NCBI RefSeq assembly: GCF_036226465.1
Contig: NZ_CP108476.1
Span: 7,750,001-7,814,000 of the forward strand
DNA from: Kitasatospora sp. NBC_01250
GTDB lineage: Bacteria > Actinomycetota > Actinomycetes > Streptomycetales > Streptomycetaceae
Reading direction: 5' to 3'
DNA: 64,000 bases
This document shows positions 15,012-23,341 of the stretch, piece by piece. Below the pieces are notes generated by a model, which was given only the letters and a program-made list of their open reading frames with translations, was not told the origin of the DNA and ran no database searches. Made by a program: the position numbers and the translations under genes. Position 1 is the first letter of the stretch. Each line of letters opens with the position of its first letter.

Positions 15012-16256
15012 ATGCCGTACCTGGCCCTGCTGCGAAGGCCGCACGTCGTGAGGCTGCTGGCCAGTTCCCTGGTCGGGCGGCTGCCCGGGGCGATGGCCGC
15101 CCTCGGCATCGCGCTGACGCTGCGCCACGAGGGCTACGGCTACCAGCTGGTGGGGTTGACCACGGGCGTGTTCGCGGCGGCGGGCGCGGTCGGCGGGCCG
15201 GTCCTGGGGCGGCTGGTGGACCGCACCGGCCAGCCCAGGACCTTGCTGGCATCCGCCTGCCTGGCGGCGGCGGGCTTCGCCCTGCTGGCCGCCGTCCCCG
15301 GCACGCCCTGGGCGGCCGTGGCCGGTGCGGCGGTGGCCGGCGCCGCCGCACCGCCGCTGGAGCCGTGCCTGCGGACCCTGTGGCCGGCCCTGGTCGAGGC
15401 CGAGGAGGTCGAGTCGGCCTACGCGGTCGACGCCGGCGCGCAGGAACTCCTCTTCATCGCCGGTCCGTTGGTCGTGGCGGGGATGGCCGCGTGCGCCCCG
15501 GCCAGGTTCACCCTGTGGGCCGCGGCGCTGCTCGGACTGCTCGGCTCCGCGGGGATGGCCACCGCGGCCCCCTCGCGGAACTGGGCGCCGGCCGCGCTGC
15601 CCGCCGCACCGCACTGGCTCGGCCCGCTGCGCAGCAAGGGCCTGCTGCTCCTGCTGGTCGCGCTCGGCGGGTCCGGCGTGGCGGTCGGCACGTTCAACGT
15701 CTTCGCGGTGGCCTACGCGGAGCGGTACCGACCGGCCGGCGGCGCGGGCACCCTGCTGGCGCTGTCGGCGCTCGGGGCGCTCGTCGGGGCGCTCGGCTAC
15801 GGCGCGCTGGGCACGGCCCGCTGGACGGCGCCGGCCCCGGCCAAGGCGGTGCTGCTCGCCACCGGCATGGCCGGGGCGTACTGGCTGGTGGCGCTGGTCC
15901 CCGGGCCGGCCGGCGCCGGCCTGATCGCGGTGCTCACCGGTGTGTTCTTCGCACCCCTGCTGACCGTCTCCTTCGGCCTGGTCGGCGAGCTGGCACCGGC
16001 GGGAACCGCCACCGAGGCCTTCGCCTGGCTGGTCACCTTCATCGGCGTCGGCATCGCGCTGGGCGCGGCCGTGGGCGGGGTGGCCCTGGCCGACGGGACA
16101 CTGCGCTCCGCGGCGGCCTGCGGCGCCGCCGGGGCGACCCTGGGCGCGGCCGTGCTCGCGGTCGCCAGGGGCCGCCTGGCGGTGCCGGCACCGGTCGACC
16201 CGCCGGCGGCGGCGCCACTGGCGGAGGCCGACGCCGGCTCGACGGGCAGGTCCTAG
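15012..16256 (+). CDS. MFS transporter (second exporter of the cluster)
   Basis: A 414-aa major facilitator with about 12 hydrophobic segments. The N-terminus (MPYLALLRRPHVVRLLASSLVGRLPGAM) and the loop GPVLGRLVDRTGQPRTLL resemble actinobacterial drug-efflux MFS proteins. AAGGAGAGTGC precedes ATG 15012. It is the last plus-strand gene of the cluster and probably exports its product. Confidence 0.82.
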   Translation: MPYLALLRRPHVVRLLASSLVGRLPGAMAALGIALTLRHEGYGYQLVGLTTGVFAAAGAVGGPVLGRLVDRTGQPRTLLASACLAAAGFALLAAVPGTPWAAVAGAAVAGAAAPPLEPCLRTLWPALVEAEEVESAYAVDAGAQELLFIAGPLVVAGMAACAPARFTLWAAALLGLLGSAGMATAAPSRNWAPAALPAAPHWLGPLRSKGLLLLLVALGGSGVAVGTFNVFAVAYAERYRPAGGAGTLLALSALGALVGALGYGALGTARWTAPAPAKAVLLATGMAGAYWLVALVPGPAGAGLIAVLTGVFFAPLLTVSFGLVGELAPAGTATEAFAWLVTFIGVGIALGAAVGGVALADGTLRSAAACGAAGATLGAAVLAVARGRLAVPAPVDPPAAAPLAEADAGSTGRS

Positions 16257-16294
16257 CGGATCGGCGGGTCAGCGGGTCAGCGGATCCAGCGGGT

Positions 16295-16888
16295 CTAGCG
16301 GAGCAGCTGGAAGGCGCCGCCGCCCACGATCGCCCCGACGAAGGTGCCGACCACGACCTGGGCGAGGGTGTGGTCGCGCAGCTTCACGCGCGACCAGCCG
16401 ACGACGGGGATCAGCGGGCACAGCAGCACGGCCCAGGGTCCGTAGGCCAGGACGAGGATGGCGGTGGCCCCGGCGGACACCGCGGTGTGCACGGAGACCT
16501 TCCACCACACCGTGATGGCGAGGACGGCGACGAGCGAGACGAGCATCGCGACGACGAGCGCCGTCAGCTCCCTGGGCCCGCCGAGGCAGGACGTGAGGGT
16601 CAGGCCGACCGCGACGGAGACCAGGATCCCGGGGATGACGTAGAGGCGGTCCTGGCGGCGGCGCACGTGGCGGTCGCCCCAGTGGCCCTTCCGCTCGCCC
16701 CACTTGATGAACAGGATCGGTATCACGGCGCTGAACAGCGCGGCGACCAGGCCCCAGCCGATCCCGGCGAGGCGGTCGGCGTGCCAGCCCACGAGCAGGG
16801 TGACCAGGATGATCCAGTTCTTCGGCTCCAACCGGTCGGTGACGAGCCGGGCGTAGTCGGGGGCGGCCTGGACGGGCGTGCTGGTCAT
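16295..16888 (-). CDS. PAP2-like membrane phosphatase family protein
   Basis: A 197-aa membrane protein with about five hydrophobic segments. The C-terminal part holds a PAP2-type motif: HTAVSAGATAILVLAYG and RVKLRDHTLAQVVVGTFVG, where the last His lies in the RxxxxxHxxxQ pattern typical of PAP2 site 3. Homologues act on lipid phosphates or pyrophosphates. The start is ATG 16888 (MTSTPVQAA); the in-frame Arg-rich sequence upstream comes from a repeat and is unlikely to be translated. Confidence 0.65.
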   Translation of the reverse strand: MTSTPVQAAPDYARLVTDRLEPKNWIILVTLLVGWHADRLAGIGWGLVAALFSAVIPILFIKWGERKGHWGDRHVRRRQDRLYVIPGILVSVAVGLTLTSCLGGPRELTALVVAMLVSLVAVLAITVWWKVSVHTAVSAGATAILVLAYGPWAVLLCPLIPVVGWSRVKLRDHTLAQVVVGTFVGAIVGGGAFQLLR

Positions 16889-16946
16889 GCGGCGTACTCC
16901 TGGGCGAAGGCTGCGGCGGCGGGGGAGTGGTAGGCGGTGTCGAGAA

Positions 16947-16996
16947 GGCTCGCGGCGTCGGCGCACACGTCGAGGCTCGCGGCGTCGGCGCACACG
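16947..16996. repeat. Two-copy 23-bp tandem repeat upstream of the PAP2-like gene
   Basis: The 23-bp unit beginning GGCTCGCGGCGTCGG occurs at 16947-16969 and 16974-16996, identical in both copies with a 27-bp period. No function is evident. Confidence 0.6.
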
Positions 16997-17101
16997 CCAG
17001 GGCGCGAGCGCTTCCACCGACCCACCGCTTCACTCCTCGGTCCGCTGCGCCGCCACTGTCAGGGGCAGCTTAGAGGGGCGGGATGATCATGCGAAAAGCG
17101 C

Positions 17102-18415
17102 TCAGACGATCGTGGGGACCATCCGGTGCAGGCCCTTGCGGTCGTAGTAGCGGGTGACGGCCAGCCCGAAGGCCAGCGCCAGCACCACGGCGATGGCGAT
17201 CATCACCCAGGCACGGACGAGTCCGGCATCGGCCCGGGCGTCGAAGTAGAGGATCGCCCGGGTGCCGTCGCTGAGCTGGCGCATCGGCTCGAAGACGGCC
17301 AGCCAGCGGTAGAAGGTGGGCAGCGCCTGCAGCGGGATCGTCGCCCCCGAGGAGGGCAGCGCGACCGCGACGAAGACGAACATGCTGACGAGCTGTCCGA
17401 TGCCGCCGAACGCCGCGTTGATGGCCTGCACGCCGAGGCCCACCGCCGAGGTCGCGCAGAACGAGAAGACCCAGAGCAGCGGGATGTGCGAGGCGTCGAT
17501 GCCGATGATCGCGATGCCGCCGACCATCACCAGCGAGGTGGTCACCACGGCGAGCCCCACCGACATGCCCCACTTGGCGAGCAGCGTCTGGGTGCGGTTG
17601 ATCGGCACCACGGGACGGCGGGTGTGCCAGGGGCCGATCTCGCTGTCGGCGTAGCCGAGGCCGACGTCGACGCCGTTGCTGATGATGTTGGCACCCAGGA
17701 AGCCGGAGAGCACCAGCAGCAGGGTGTAGTAGAACGCGGTCAGCCCCAGCCCGCTGTGGGAGCCGATCGGATGGCCGACCTGGACCGAGACGGCGATCGG
17801 GTCGGCGAGCAGCAGGCGGGCCGCGCCGCTCTGCGTTCCGCCCGGTGCGCCGCTCTGCGGCGAGGCGGCCGCGGCGGAGGTCAGCGACCCGCCGAGCTGC
17901 AGCGAGGCCTGGTGGGCGGCCGTCTGGGCGATCGAGCTGGCCAGCGAGGAGGCCAGGCTGCCCACCCCGGGGTTGGTCAGCACGTTCACGGTGGGGTGCG
18001 CGGGCGGCTGGGGGCCGGTGGCGCCGAGCCCTTCGACCGCCGCGGTGAAGCCGTCGGGGACCTCCAGGACACCGTCCAGCCGTCCCGAGGCCAGCTGGTC
18101 CTGGGCGCCGGCCGGGTCCAGCACCCGCCAGGAGACCTGCTCCTTCGGGTCGGGGGCGCCGGCGATCCCGGCGGTGATCCGGGCACCGAGGTTCGCCGGG
18201 CGGCCGGCCACGGTGGCGCCGCGGTCGGCGTTGACCAGGCCGATCGGCAGCCGGTGCAGGTTGCCGTTCGGGTCCGCCACACCGCCCAGGTAGAGCAGCG
18301 ACAGCAGCAGCGCCAGCAGGGCGACGATGCCGCCGGGGAAGTACCACGCCTTCGGGTTGCGCAGGACCTGTCCGGCGCGCACCTGCGCCGGTGCGGGGTG
18401 GGGCGGAGTGGTCAT
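17102..18415 (-). CDS. YhgE/Pip-like (DUF3533-type) membrane protein
   Basis: A 437-aa membrane protein. One helix near the N-terminus (YFPGGIVALLALLLSLLYLGG) is followed by a ~190-residue extracytoplasmic region starting LPIGLVNADRGATVAGRPANLG. Then come about five C-terminal helices (GLTAFYYTLLLVLSGFLGAN ... SMFVFVAVALPSSGATIPLQALPTFYRWL). This matches YhgE/SNG1-like proteins with an ABC-2-type permease core, linked to transport or phage/toxin reception. The start is ATG 18415. No ATPase gene is adjacent. Confidence 0.75.
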   Translation of the reverse strand: MTTPPHPAPAQVRAGQVLRNPKAWYFPGGIVALLALLLSLLYLGGVADPNGNLHRLPIGLVNADRGATVAGRPANLGARITAGIAGAPDPKEQVSWRVLDPAGAQDQLASGRLDGVLEVPDGFTAAVEGLGATGPQPPAHPTVNVLTNPGVGSLASSLASSIAQTAAHQASLQLGGSLTSAAAASPQSGAPGGTQSGAARLLLADPIAVSVQVGHPIGSHSGLGLTAFYYTLLLVLSGFLGANIISNGVDVGLGYADSEIGPWHTRRPVVPINRTQTLLAKWGMSVGLAVVTTSLVMVGGIAIIGIDASHIPLLWVFSFCATSAVGLGVQAINAAFGGIGQLVSMFVFVAVALPSSGATIPLQALPTFYRWLAVFEPMRQLSDGTRAILYFDARADAGLVRAWVMIAIAVVLALAFGLAVTRYYDRKGLHRMVPTIV

Positions 18416-18606
18416 GGCGCTGCTCCCGGTGGCATCGGTGCGATCCACCGGCAAGCTAGCCGCCCCCGGCGCCCGCCGCCCCGTGACCCGCCCGCCGGCC
18501 GGTCGCGGTGCCCCGGGTGGCTGAGCGCGGGGCCGGGGTGTTGCGGTGGCGGGCGGGCAGCGGGCTGCAGGGTGTTGCGGTGCCGGGGGCCTTGGCGGGC
18601 GCCGGG

Positions 18607-19449
18607 TCAGCCGGTCTGCTCCTGCTCCGCCTCCACCTGGGCGTTCCACTCCCGCTTGGCCGCACGCCAGGCCTCGTCGCTCTGGCCGTACCGCCAGTAG
18701 CCGGAGATCGACAGCCGCTCGCGCGGGACGCCGTGCTCCACCCGCAGTTGGCGTCGCAGCTCCTTCACGAAGCCGGCCTCGCCGTGCACGAAGGCCGACA
18801 CCGTGCCGGCCGGGAACTCCAGCGCGCGCACGGCCTCGACGAGCGCCTCGCCCACCGGGCGCCGGCCGCGGTGCAGCCAGGTGAGCTCGACCGCTGCCGG
18901 CGAGACGATCTTCTGCTCCTCCGCCGCGTCCGGGACCTCGACGAAGGCGTGCACCACGGCGCCGGCCGGCATCCGCTCCAGTGCCGCCGCGATCGCGGGC
19001 AGGGCGCTCTCGTCGCCCGCGAGCAGGTGCCAGTCGGCGTCGGCCTCCGGCGCGTAGCCGCCGCCGGGGCCCTGGAACCGCACCGTCTCGCCGGGCTGCG
19101 CGCCGGCCGCCCACGGGCCGGCCAGGCCCTCGTCACCGTGCACCACGAAGTCCACGGTCAGCTCGCGCAGCGCCGGGTCCCAGGCCCGCACCGTGTAGGT
19201 CCGGGTGACCGGCCACTGCTCGCGCGCGAACTCCTCGCGGATCCGCGCCAGGTCGAAGGGCTCGGGGTAGCTGACGCCGGCGGGCGCGAAGAGCACCTTG
19301 ATGTAGTGGTCGGTGAACTCCGAGGCGTCGAAGTCGTCCAGTCCCGCACCGCCGAGGACCAGGCGCACCATGTGCGGCGTGATCCTCTCGTTGCGCAGGA
19401 CCTGTGCCTCGCGGGCCCTCGGCGCTCTGCGGGTCGGCTGCTCTGTCAT
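18607..19449 (-). CDS. Siderophore-interacting protein (FAD/NAD(P)H ferric-siderophore reductase)
   Basis: A 280-aa ViuB/SIP-family flavoprotein that reduces ferric siderophores to release iron in the cytoplasm. The FAD-binding RTYTVRAWDPALREL motif lies near residue 80, FVVHGDEGLAGPWAAGAQPGE near residue 100, and the substrate/NAD region includes LLAGDESALPAIAAALERMP. The C-terminus has the family's SISGYWRYGQSDEAWR motif. A DtxR/IdeR-type iron box lies about 40 nt upstream, so repression by iron is expected. Confidence 0.9.
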   Translation of the reverse strand: MTEQPTRRAPRAREAQVLRNERITPHMVRLVLGGAGLDDFDASEFTDHYIKVLFAPAGVSYPEPFDLARIREEFAREQWPVTRTYTVRAWDPALRELTVDFVVHGDEGLAGPWAAGAQPGETVRFQGPGGGYAPEADADWHLLAGDESALPAIAAALERMPAGAVVHAFVEVPDAAEEQKIVSPAAVELTWLHRGRRPVGEALVEAVRALEFPAGTVSAFVHGEAGFVKELRRQLRVEHGVPRERLSISGYWRYGQSDEAWRAAKREWNAQVEAEQEQTG

Positions 19450-19487
19450 GGGGTCCCCCCAGGGAAATCGTGCAGGTCTGCAAGTAG

Positions 19488-19506
19488 TTAGGTATGCCTA
19501 AGTTAG
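19488..19506 (-). promoter_or_regulatory. IdeR/DmdR iron box
   Basis: TTAGGTATGCCTAAGTTAG matches the 19-bp DtxR-family consensus TTAGGTTAGSCTAACCTAA at most positions, including the TTAGGT and CCTAA half-sites. It sits upstream of the siderophore-interacting protein gene, where an iron-dependent repressor would block transcription. Confidence 0.8.
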
Positions 19507-19625
19507 CACTTCGCCGGGGGGAGTGCGCGAGTGGTGGAGTGCGTGGGTGATGGAGCGCGCGAGTGGGGCGTGCGCGAGTGGGGAGTGCGCGGGAGGTTGG
19601 GTGCGCGGGAGGTTGGGTGTGCGGG
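19507..19625. repeat. Degenerate GAGTGCGCGAGTGG-type tandem repeats
   Basis: This spacer between the siderophore-interacting and gamma-glutamyltransferase genes consists of variants of GAGTG(C/G)GCGAGTGG and GTGCGCGGGAGGTTGG in tandem. No gene or terminator is evident. Confidence 0.5.
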
Positions 19626-21506
19626 CTACCGCCCCGCCGCGTAGCCCTGCATGCCGCGCGGGTTCGCGGCGGCGGACAGGATCCCGGTCCGCGGATCGCG
19701 GGCCACCGCGCAGAGCCGGCCCTCGCTCCACGCCCCGGCGACCCGGACCCGGTGCCGGCGGCGGCGCAGCTCGGCGAGGACGTCGTCGCCGACCCGGGCC
19801 TCGACGGTGACCTGGGCGGGGTGCATGGCGTGCGGGTGGAAGGAGGACGGGAAGCTCTCCTGGTGCCAGTTCGGGGCGTCGATCGCGCCCTGCAGGTCGA
19901 GCCCGCCGCGCACCGGGGCGCACAGGGCGACGGCGAGGAAGAAGTGCAGGCTCCACTGGTCCTGGGCGTCGCCCCCCGGGGTGCCGAACGCCAGCACCGG
20001 CTCGCCGTCGCGCAGGGCCAGCGAGGGCGACAGCGTGGTGCGCGGACGGCGGCCGGGGGCGAGGGAGTTGGGCAGTCCCGGTTCGAGCTGGGCCATCTGC
20101 AGGCGGGTCCCGAGCGGGAAGCCGAGCCGCGGGACGACCGGGCTCGACTGCAGCCAGCCGCCGCTGGGCGTGGCGGAGACCAGGTTGCCCCAGCGGTCGA
20201 CCACGTCCAGGTGGCAGGTGTCGCCCTTGGTGGCGCCGTCGGGGGTGATGCCCGGTTCGGCGAGGGTCGGTTCGGCGGTGTTCCGTTCGGGGAGGGTCGG
20301 TTCGGCGGTGTTCGGTTCGGCGAGGGTCGGTTCACCGAGGCCGGGCGCTGTCGTCGCGCCGAGGCGGGGTGCGTCGAGGGCTCGCCGGCCGAGCCGGGGC
20401 AGCCGGCCGCCGGGGCGGCCCGGGCGCAGCTCGGCCGAGGCGAACTCGCCGACCAGTGACCGGCGTTCGACGCTGTAGGCGGGGTCGAGCAGGTCGGCCA
20501 CCGTCACCTCGGCGTGCTCGGTGTTGTCGCCGTACCAGGCCTCCCGGTCGGCCATCGCCAGCTTGCCGCCCTCGATCAGGGTGTGCAGGTACGCGGGGGT
20601 GCCGTAGGCCGTGGCGCCCTGGCCGAAGTCCTCGGGCAGCAGCGCGAGTTGCTGGAGGAAGACCGGCCCCTGGCTCCACAGCCCCGGCTTGCAGACCGTC
20701 CAGTTGCGCCACGAGTGGCAGACCGGCTCCTCGTACGTCGCCTCGAAGGCGGCGAGGTCGGCGCCGGTGAGCACACCCGCATGAGGTTCGCCGGAGGTGT
20801 CCATCGCCGGCCGTGCGGCGAACTCGGCCAGCGCCGCCGCGATGAACCCCTGCCCCCAGACCCGCCGGGCCGCGTCGATCTGCTGCTCGCGCCCGGCGCC
20901 GGCAGCCTCCGCCTCGGCCAGCAGCCGCCGCCAGGTGGCGGCGAGCGCGGGGTTGCGCAGCAGCGCCCCGGGCGCGGGCGGGCGGCCGTGCGGCAGGTAG
21001 AGCGCGGCGGAGCTGGGCCAGTGCGTCTCGAACTGCTCGCGCACCGCCGCGACCGCCGCCCCGACGGCCGGCACCGCCGGATGCCCGTCCGCCGCGTACC
21101 CGATGGCGTACCGCAGCACCTCGGACAGGCGCTTGGTCCCGTGGTCGCGGAGCAGCAGCAGCCAGGCGTCGACCGCGCCGGGGACGGCGGCGGCCAGTGG
21201 CCCGGTGCCGGGCACCTCGGCGAGCCCGAGCGAGGCGTAGTGCTCGATGGTGGCCCCGGCCGGAGCCCCGCCCTGCCCGCACAGCACCTGCGGGCGTCCC
21301 CCGGCCGGGGCGAGGATGATCGGCACCTCGCCGGCCGGGCCGTTCAGGTGAGGTTCGACCACCTGGAGGGTGAAGCCCGCGGCCACGGCGGCGTCGAAGG
21401 CGTTGCCGCCATCCTCCAGCACCGCCATCGCCGTGGCCGTGGCGAGCCAGTGGGACGAGGCCGCCATGCCGAAGGTGCCCTGCAGGGTGGGTCGGGTGGT
21501 GAACAC
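19626..21506 (-). CDS. Gamma-glutamyltransferase family Ntn hydrolase
   Basis: A 626-aa member of the gamma-glutamyltransferase/cephalosporin acylase family. The large-subunit region begins with ATAMAVLEDGGNAFDAAVAAG and contains LNGPAGEVPIILAP. The presumed nucleophile is Thr in KGDTCHLDVVDRWGN (codon at 20217-20219), which would become the N-terminus of the small subunit after self-cleavage. Small-subunit motifs include the SPSLAL segment and FGTPGGDAQDQ. GTG 21506 is preceded by GAGGAG. A repetitive Glu-Pro-Thr-Leu-rich insert, encoded by a ~30-bp tandem repeat, lies only about a dozen residues before the catalytic Thr. There is no clear signal peptide. Confidence 0.82.
   Translation of the reverse strand: MFTTRPTLQGTFGMAASSHWLATATAMAVLEDGGNAFDAAVAAGFTLQVVEPHLNGPAGEVPIILAPAGGRPQVLCGQGGAPAGATIEHYASLGLAEVPGTGPLAAAVPGAVDAWLLLLRDHGTKRLSEVLRYAIGYAADGHPAVPAVGAAVAAVREQFETHWPSSAALYLPHGRPPAPGALLRNPALAATWRRLLAEAEAAGAGREQQIDAARRVWGQGFIAAALAEFAARPAMDTSGEPHAGVLTGADLAAFEATYEEPVCHSWRNWTVCKPGLWSQGPVFLQQLALLPEDFGQGATAYGTPAYLHTLIEGGKLAMADREAWYGDNTEHAEVTVADLLDPAYSVERRSLVGEFASAELRPGRPGGRLPRLGRRALDAPRLGATTAPGLGEPTLAEPNTAEPTLPERNTAEPTLAEPGITPDGATKGDTCHLDVVDRWGNLVSATPSGGWLQSSPVVPRLGFPLGTRLQMAQLEPGLPNSLAPGRRPRTTLSPSLALRDGEPVLAFGTPGGDAQDQWSLHFFLAVALCAPVRGGLDLQGAIDAPNWHQESFPSSFHPHAMHPAQVTVEARVGDDVLAELRRRRHRVRVAGAWSEGRLCAVARDPRTGILSAAANPRGMQGYAAGR
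20254..20338 (-). repeat. 30-bp tandem repeat inside the gamma-glutamyltransferase gene
   Basis: About 2.7 copies of a GAGGGTCGGTTCGGCGGTGT-type unit encode repeated TAEPTLxEpN segments. The repeat stays in frame and lies just before the autoprocessing site. Confidence 0.65.
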
Positions 21507-21826
21507 TGCGACTCCTCGTGGTCGGTTCCGGCCCCCGTGTCCGGAGATGACTACCCAGCGGCGCGCCGCCCTGCGCGTGCGGGAACCTGCCGTCCGGTGC
21601 GGGCGTTGAGCGTGGTGCGGGGGCGGTGGGCCGAGCGACGGCGGGGCGGGAAGCGGCAGCGGGGCCGCCGAGGGTGCGTGACCTGGTGCTTTGGGACAGA
21701 ACCGGGACACCGTCACGGCTCTGTCCCGGGGGCCGTTCGCGGCTGGACGGTCTCTGACGGCGCGTGGAAGTCTTCTTCTTGTTCGCGGCGGGGAGCTGCG
21801 GTCCACCACTCACGGGAGATCTTCAG
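21507..21826. other. Divergent intergenic region, no gene recognised
   Basis: About 320 nt between the minus-strand gamma-glutamyltransferase and the plus-strand lipoprotein. It must carry promoters for both. No repeat, hairpin or coding sequence stands out. Confidence 0.4.
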
Positions 21827-22462
21827 ATGCGTGTTCAGCGTGCCCTGGCGGCAAGTGCGGTCGTGGTCGTGGCGGGGCTCGGCATGACGGCCTGTCAGGA
21901 CGACGTGACCGTCTCCGCCAGTACGAACGGCGGGCAGACGGCGTCGGCGGCGAGCACGGGCAAGGCGTCGGGCGGCACCGGCACCACGGGCTCGTCCTCG
22001 GGCGGCGCCGGCGCCAAGACTCCGGCCACGGGCGGCGCGGCCGCCAAGGACGCCGCCTGCACCACGAGCAACCTGATCCCCGACGTCTCGGCGGGCAGCC
22101 CCACGCCGGGGGCGGACGGCAACCTGACGGTCACCGTCTCGCTCGTGAACAAGGGCGACACCTGCTCCCTGTACGGCTTCGCCGGGGTCGACCTGACCCT
22201 CCCCAACGAGACCACCCAGGTGCCGCGCGGCTTCAAGACGCCGGGCACCGTCACCCTCGCCAAGGGGGAGGGCGGCATGTTCACCATCTCGTACCGCCCC
22301 AGCCCCAAGGGCCACTCCGGCACCAAGGTGACCACCATGACGATCACCCCGCCCGGGGAGACCCACTCGGTCAAGATGAACTGGCCGGGCGATGAGCTCG
22401 CCGCAGGTGCGGACGCCGGCGGCACGGACACGCTCTACCTGGAGCCGGTCGTCAAGCACTGA
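21827..22462 (+). CDS. Secreted lipoprotein with DUF4232-like domain
   Basis: A 211-aa protein exported and lipidated at Cys19-20 of the lipobox (VVVVAGLGMTAC). A low-complexity Ser/Gly/Ala/Thr linker (residues ~25-75) leads to a beta-rich C-terminal domain (DAACTTSNLIPDV ... LTVTVSLVNKGDTCSLYGFAGVDL) with two conserved Cys, as in DUF4232 proteins common in Streptomyces. Role unknown. ATG 21827 is chosen because the signal peptide starts there. Confidence 0.78.
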   Translation: MRVQRALAASAVVVVAGLGMTACQDDVTVSASTNGGQTASAASTGKASGGTGTTGSSSGGAGAKTPATGGAAAKDAACTTSNLIPDVSAGSPTPGADGNLTVTVSLVNKGDTCSLYGFAGVDLTLPNETTQVPRGFKTPGTVTLAKGEGGMFTISYRPSPKGHSGTKVTTMTITPPGETHSVKMNWPGDELAAGADAGGTDTLYLEPVVKH

Positions 22463-22527
22463 CCGGTCGTGGATCATTGACCCGTCATGGAGCACTGACC
22501 CGTCGTGGAGCACTGACCCGTCGTCAG
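22463..22527. repeat. Three-copy ~22-bp tandem repeat after the lipoprotein gene
   Basis: Variants of GGAGCACTGACCCGTCGT repeat three times immediately after the stop codon. The copies look like slippage products and no hairpin forms. Confidence 0.5.
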
Positions 22528-22592
22528 GTGGTGACGGCTCGGCGGCAGGCCCCGCAGCGGTCGATCGTGTCCCATCTGGCAGGATCGACGCC

Positions 22593-23240
22593 ATGCTGAC
22601 TCCTGACACCCGCCGATCGGCCAGTGCGGCGCGGCCGTTGATGCTGACCGCGCTCACCTCCCTCACCGCGCTCACCGCGCTCGTGCTGGCGGGCTGCGGG
22701 ACGACGCGGGTGACCACGACGGCGGGCACGGACACGCCCGCTGCGTCCGCTGTGAGCGGTGCGTCCACGGCATCGGCGAAGGCGTCCGCGTCAGGTGGGC
22801 CGGCCGATGTGCGGTGCCCCGGCGAGACGCCGTCGCCCTCCGCCGCGGCCACGGGCTCGGCCACGGGCGCGGCCGACCGGCCGGGCCAGGACGCGCCGCC
22901 CGACTATGCGGACAACCACGCCTACCAGGACGCCTTCCCGCTGCTCGGCCAGGACCGCTGCAAGGGCGTGGCCGAGGTCAAGCGGATCGCGGCGGCGCTC
23001 GAACCGCTGCGCACCGGACGGGACTTCGTCCCCGGTGACGTCCAGGGACGACTCGCCGGGCTCGGCTACGCCCCGGCAAAGCTCCGCGTCTACCAGAACG
23101 GCTCGACCGGGGTCGGCTACACCGTCGACCTCGCGCCGGTCTGCCTGGAGGGGACGATGAGCCTGACCGAGGTCCGGACCGTGGCGCACGGCGGCTACCC
23201 GGACGGTACCGGCTGCTCGATGCCGCGGGGCGGCCACTGA
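22593..23240 (+). CDS. Putative secreted lipoprotein, 215 aa
   Basis: The signal sequence (MLTALTSLTALTALVLAGC near residues 17-35) carries a lipobox LAGC. A Ser/Ala/Thr-rich spacer is followed by a domain with four Cys (DVRCPGE, GQDRCKGVAE, LAPVCLEGTM, GTGCSMP) and the helix AEVKRIAAALEPLRTGRDFVPGDV. No named family is recognised; similar small lipoproteins are common in Streptomyces. AGGATCG lies before ATG 22593. Confidence 0.72.
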   Translation: MLTPDTRRSASAARPLMLTALTSLTALTALVLAGCGTTRVTTTAGTDTPAASAVSGASTASAKASASGGPADVRCPGETPSPSAAATGSATGAADRPGQDAPPDYADNHAYQDAFPLLGQDRCKGVAEVKRIAAALEPLRTGRDFVPGDVQGRLAGLGYAPAKLRVYQNGSTGVGYTVDLAPVCLEGTMSLTEVRTVAHGGYPDGTGCSMPRGGH

Positions 23241-23329
23241 CGGCTGCCGTCGCCTGATTCCCACGGGCGGCGGTGAGACCCGCCGCCGATTTCACCGAGG
23301 GCCTCGGACTGCTGCGACCTCCTGTTGGA

Positions 23330-23341
23330 TAGCCTGGGGCG
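23330..23341 (+). promoter_or_regulatory. Leaderless-type -10 box
   Basis: TAGCCT (23330-23335) lies 6 nt before GTG 23342, the spacing expected when transcription starts at the first base of the start codon. There is no Shine-Dalgarno sequence. No clear -35 box was found. Confidence 0.55.

Noticed and set aside
12187..15351. A 1054-codon minus-strand ORF opposite the deaminase-PurC, HAD and MFS genes
   Set aside because: Composition is typical of an antisense frame in high-GC DNA; the plus strand carries clear conserved enzymes.
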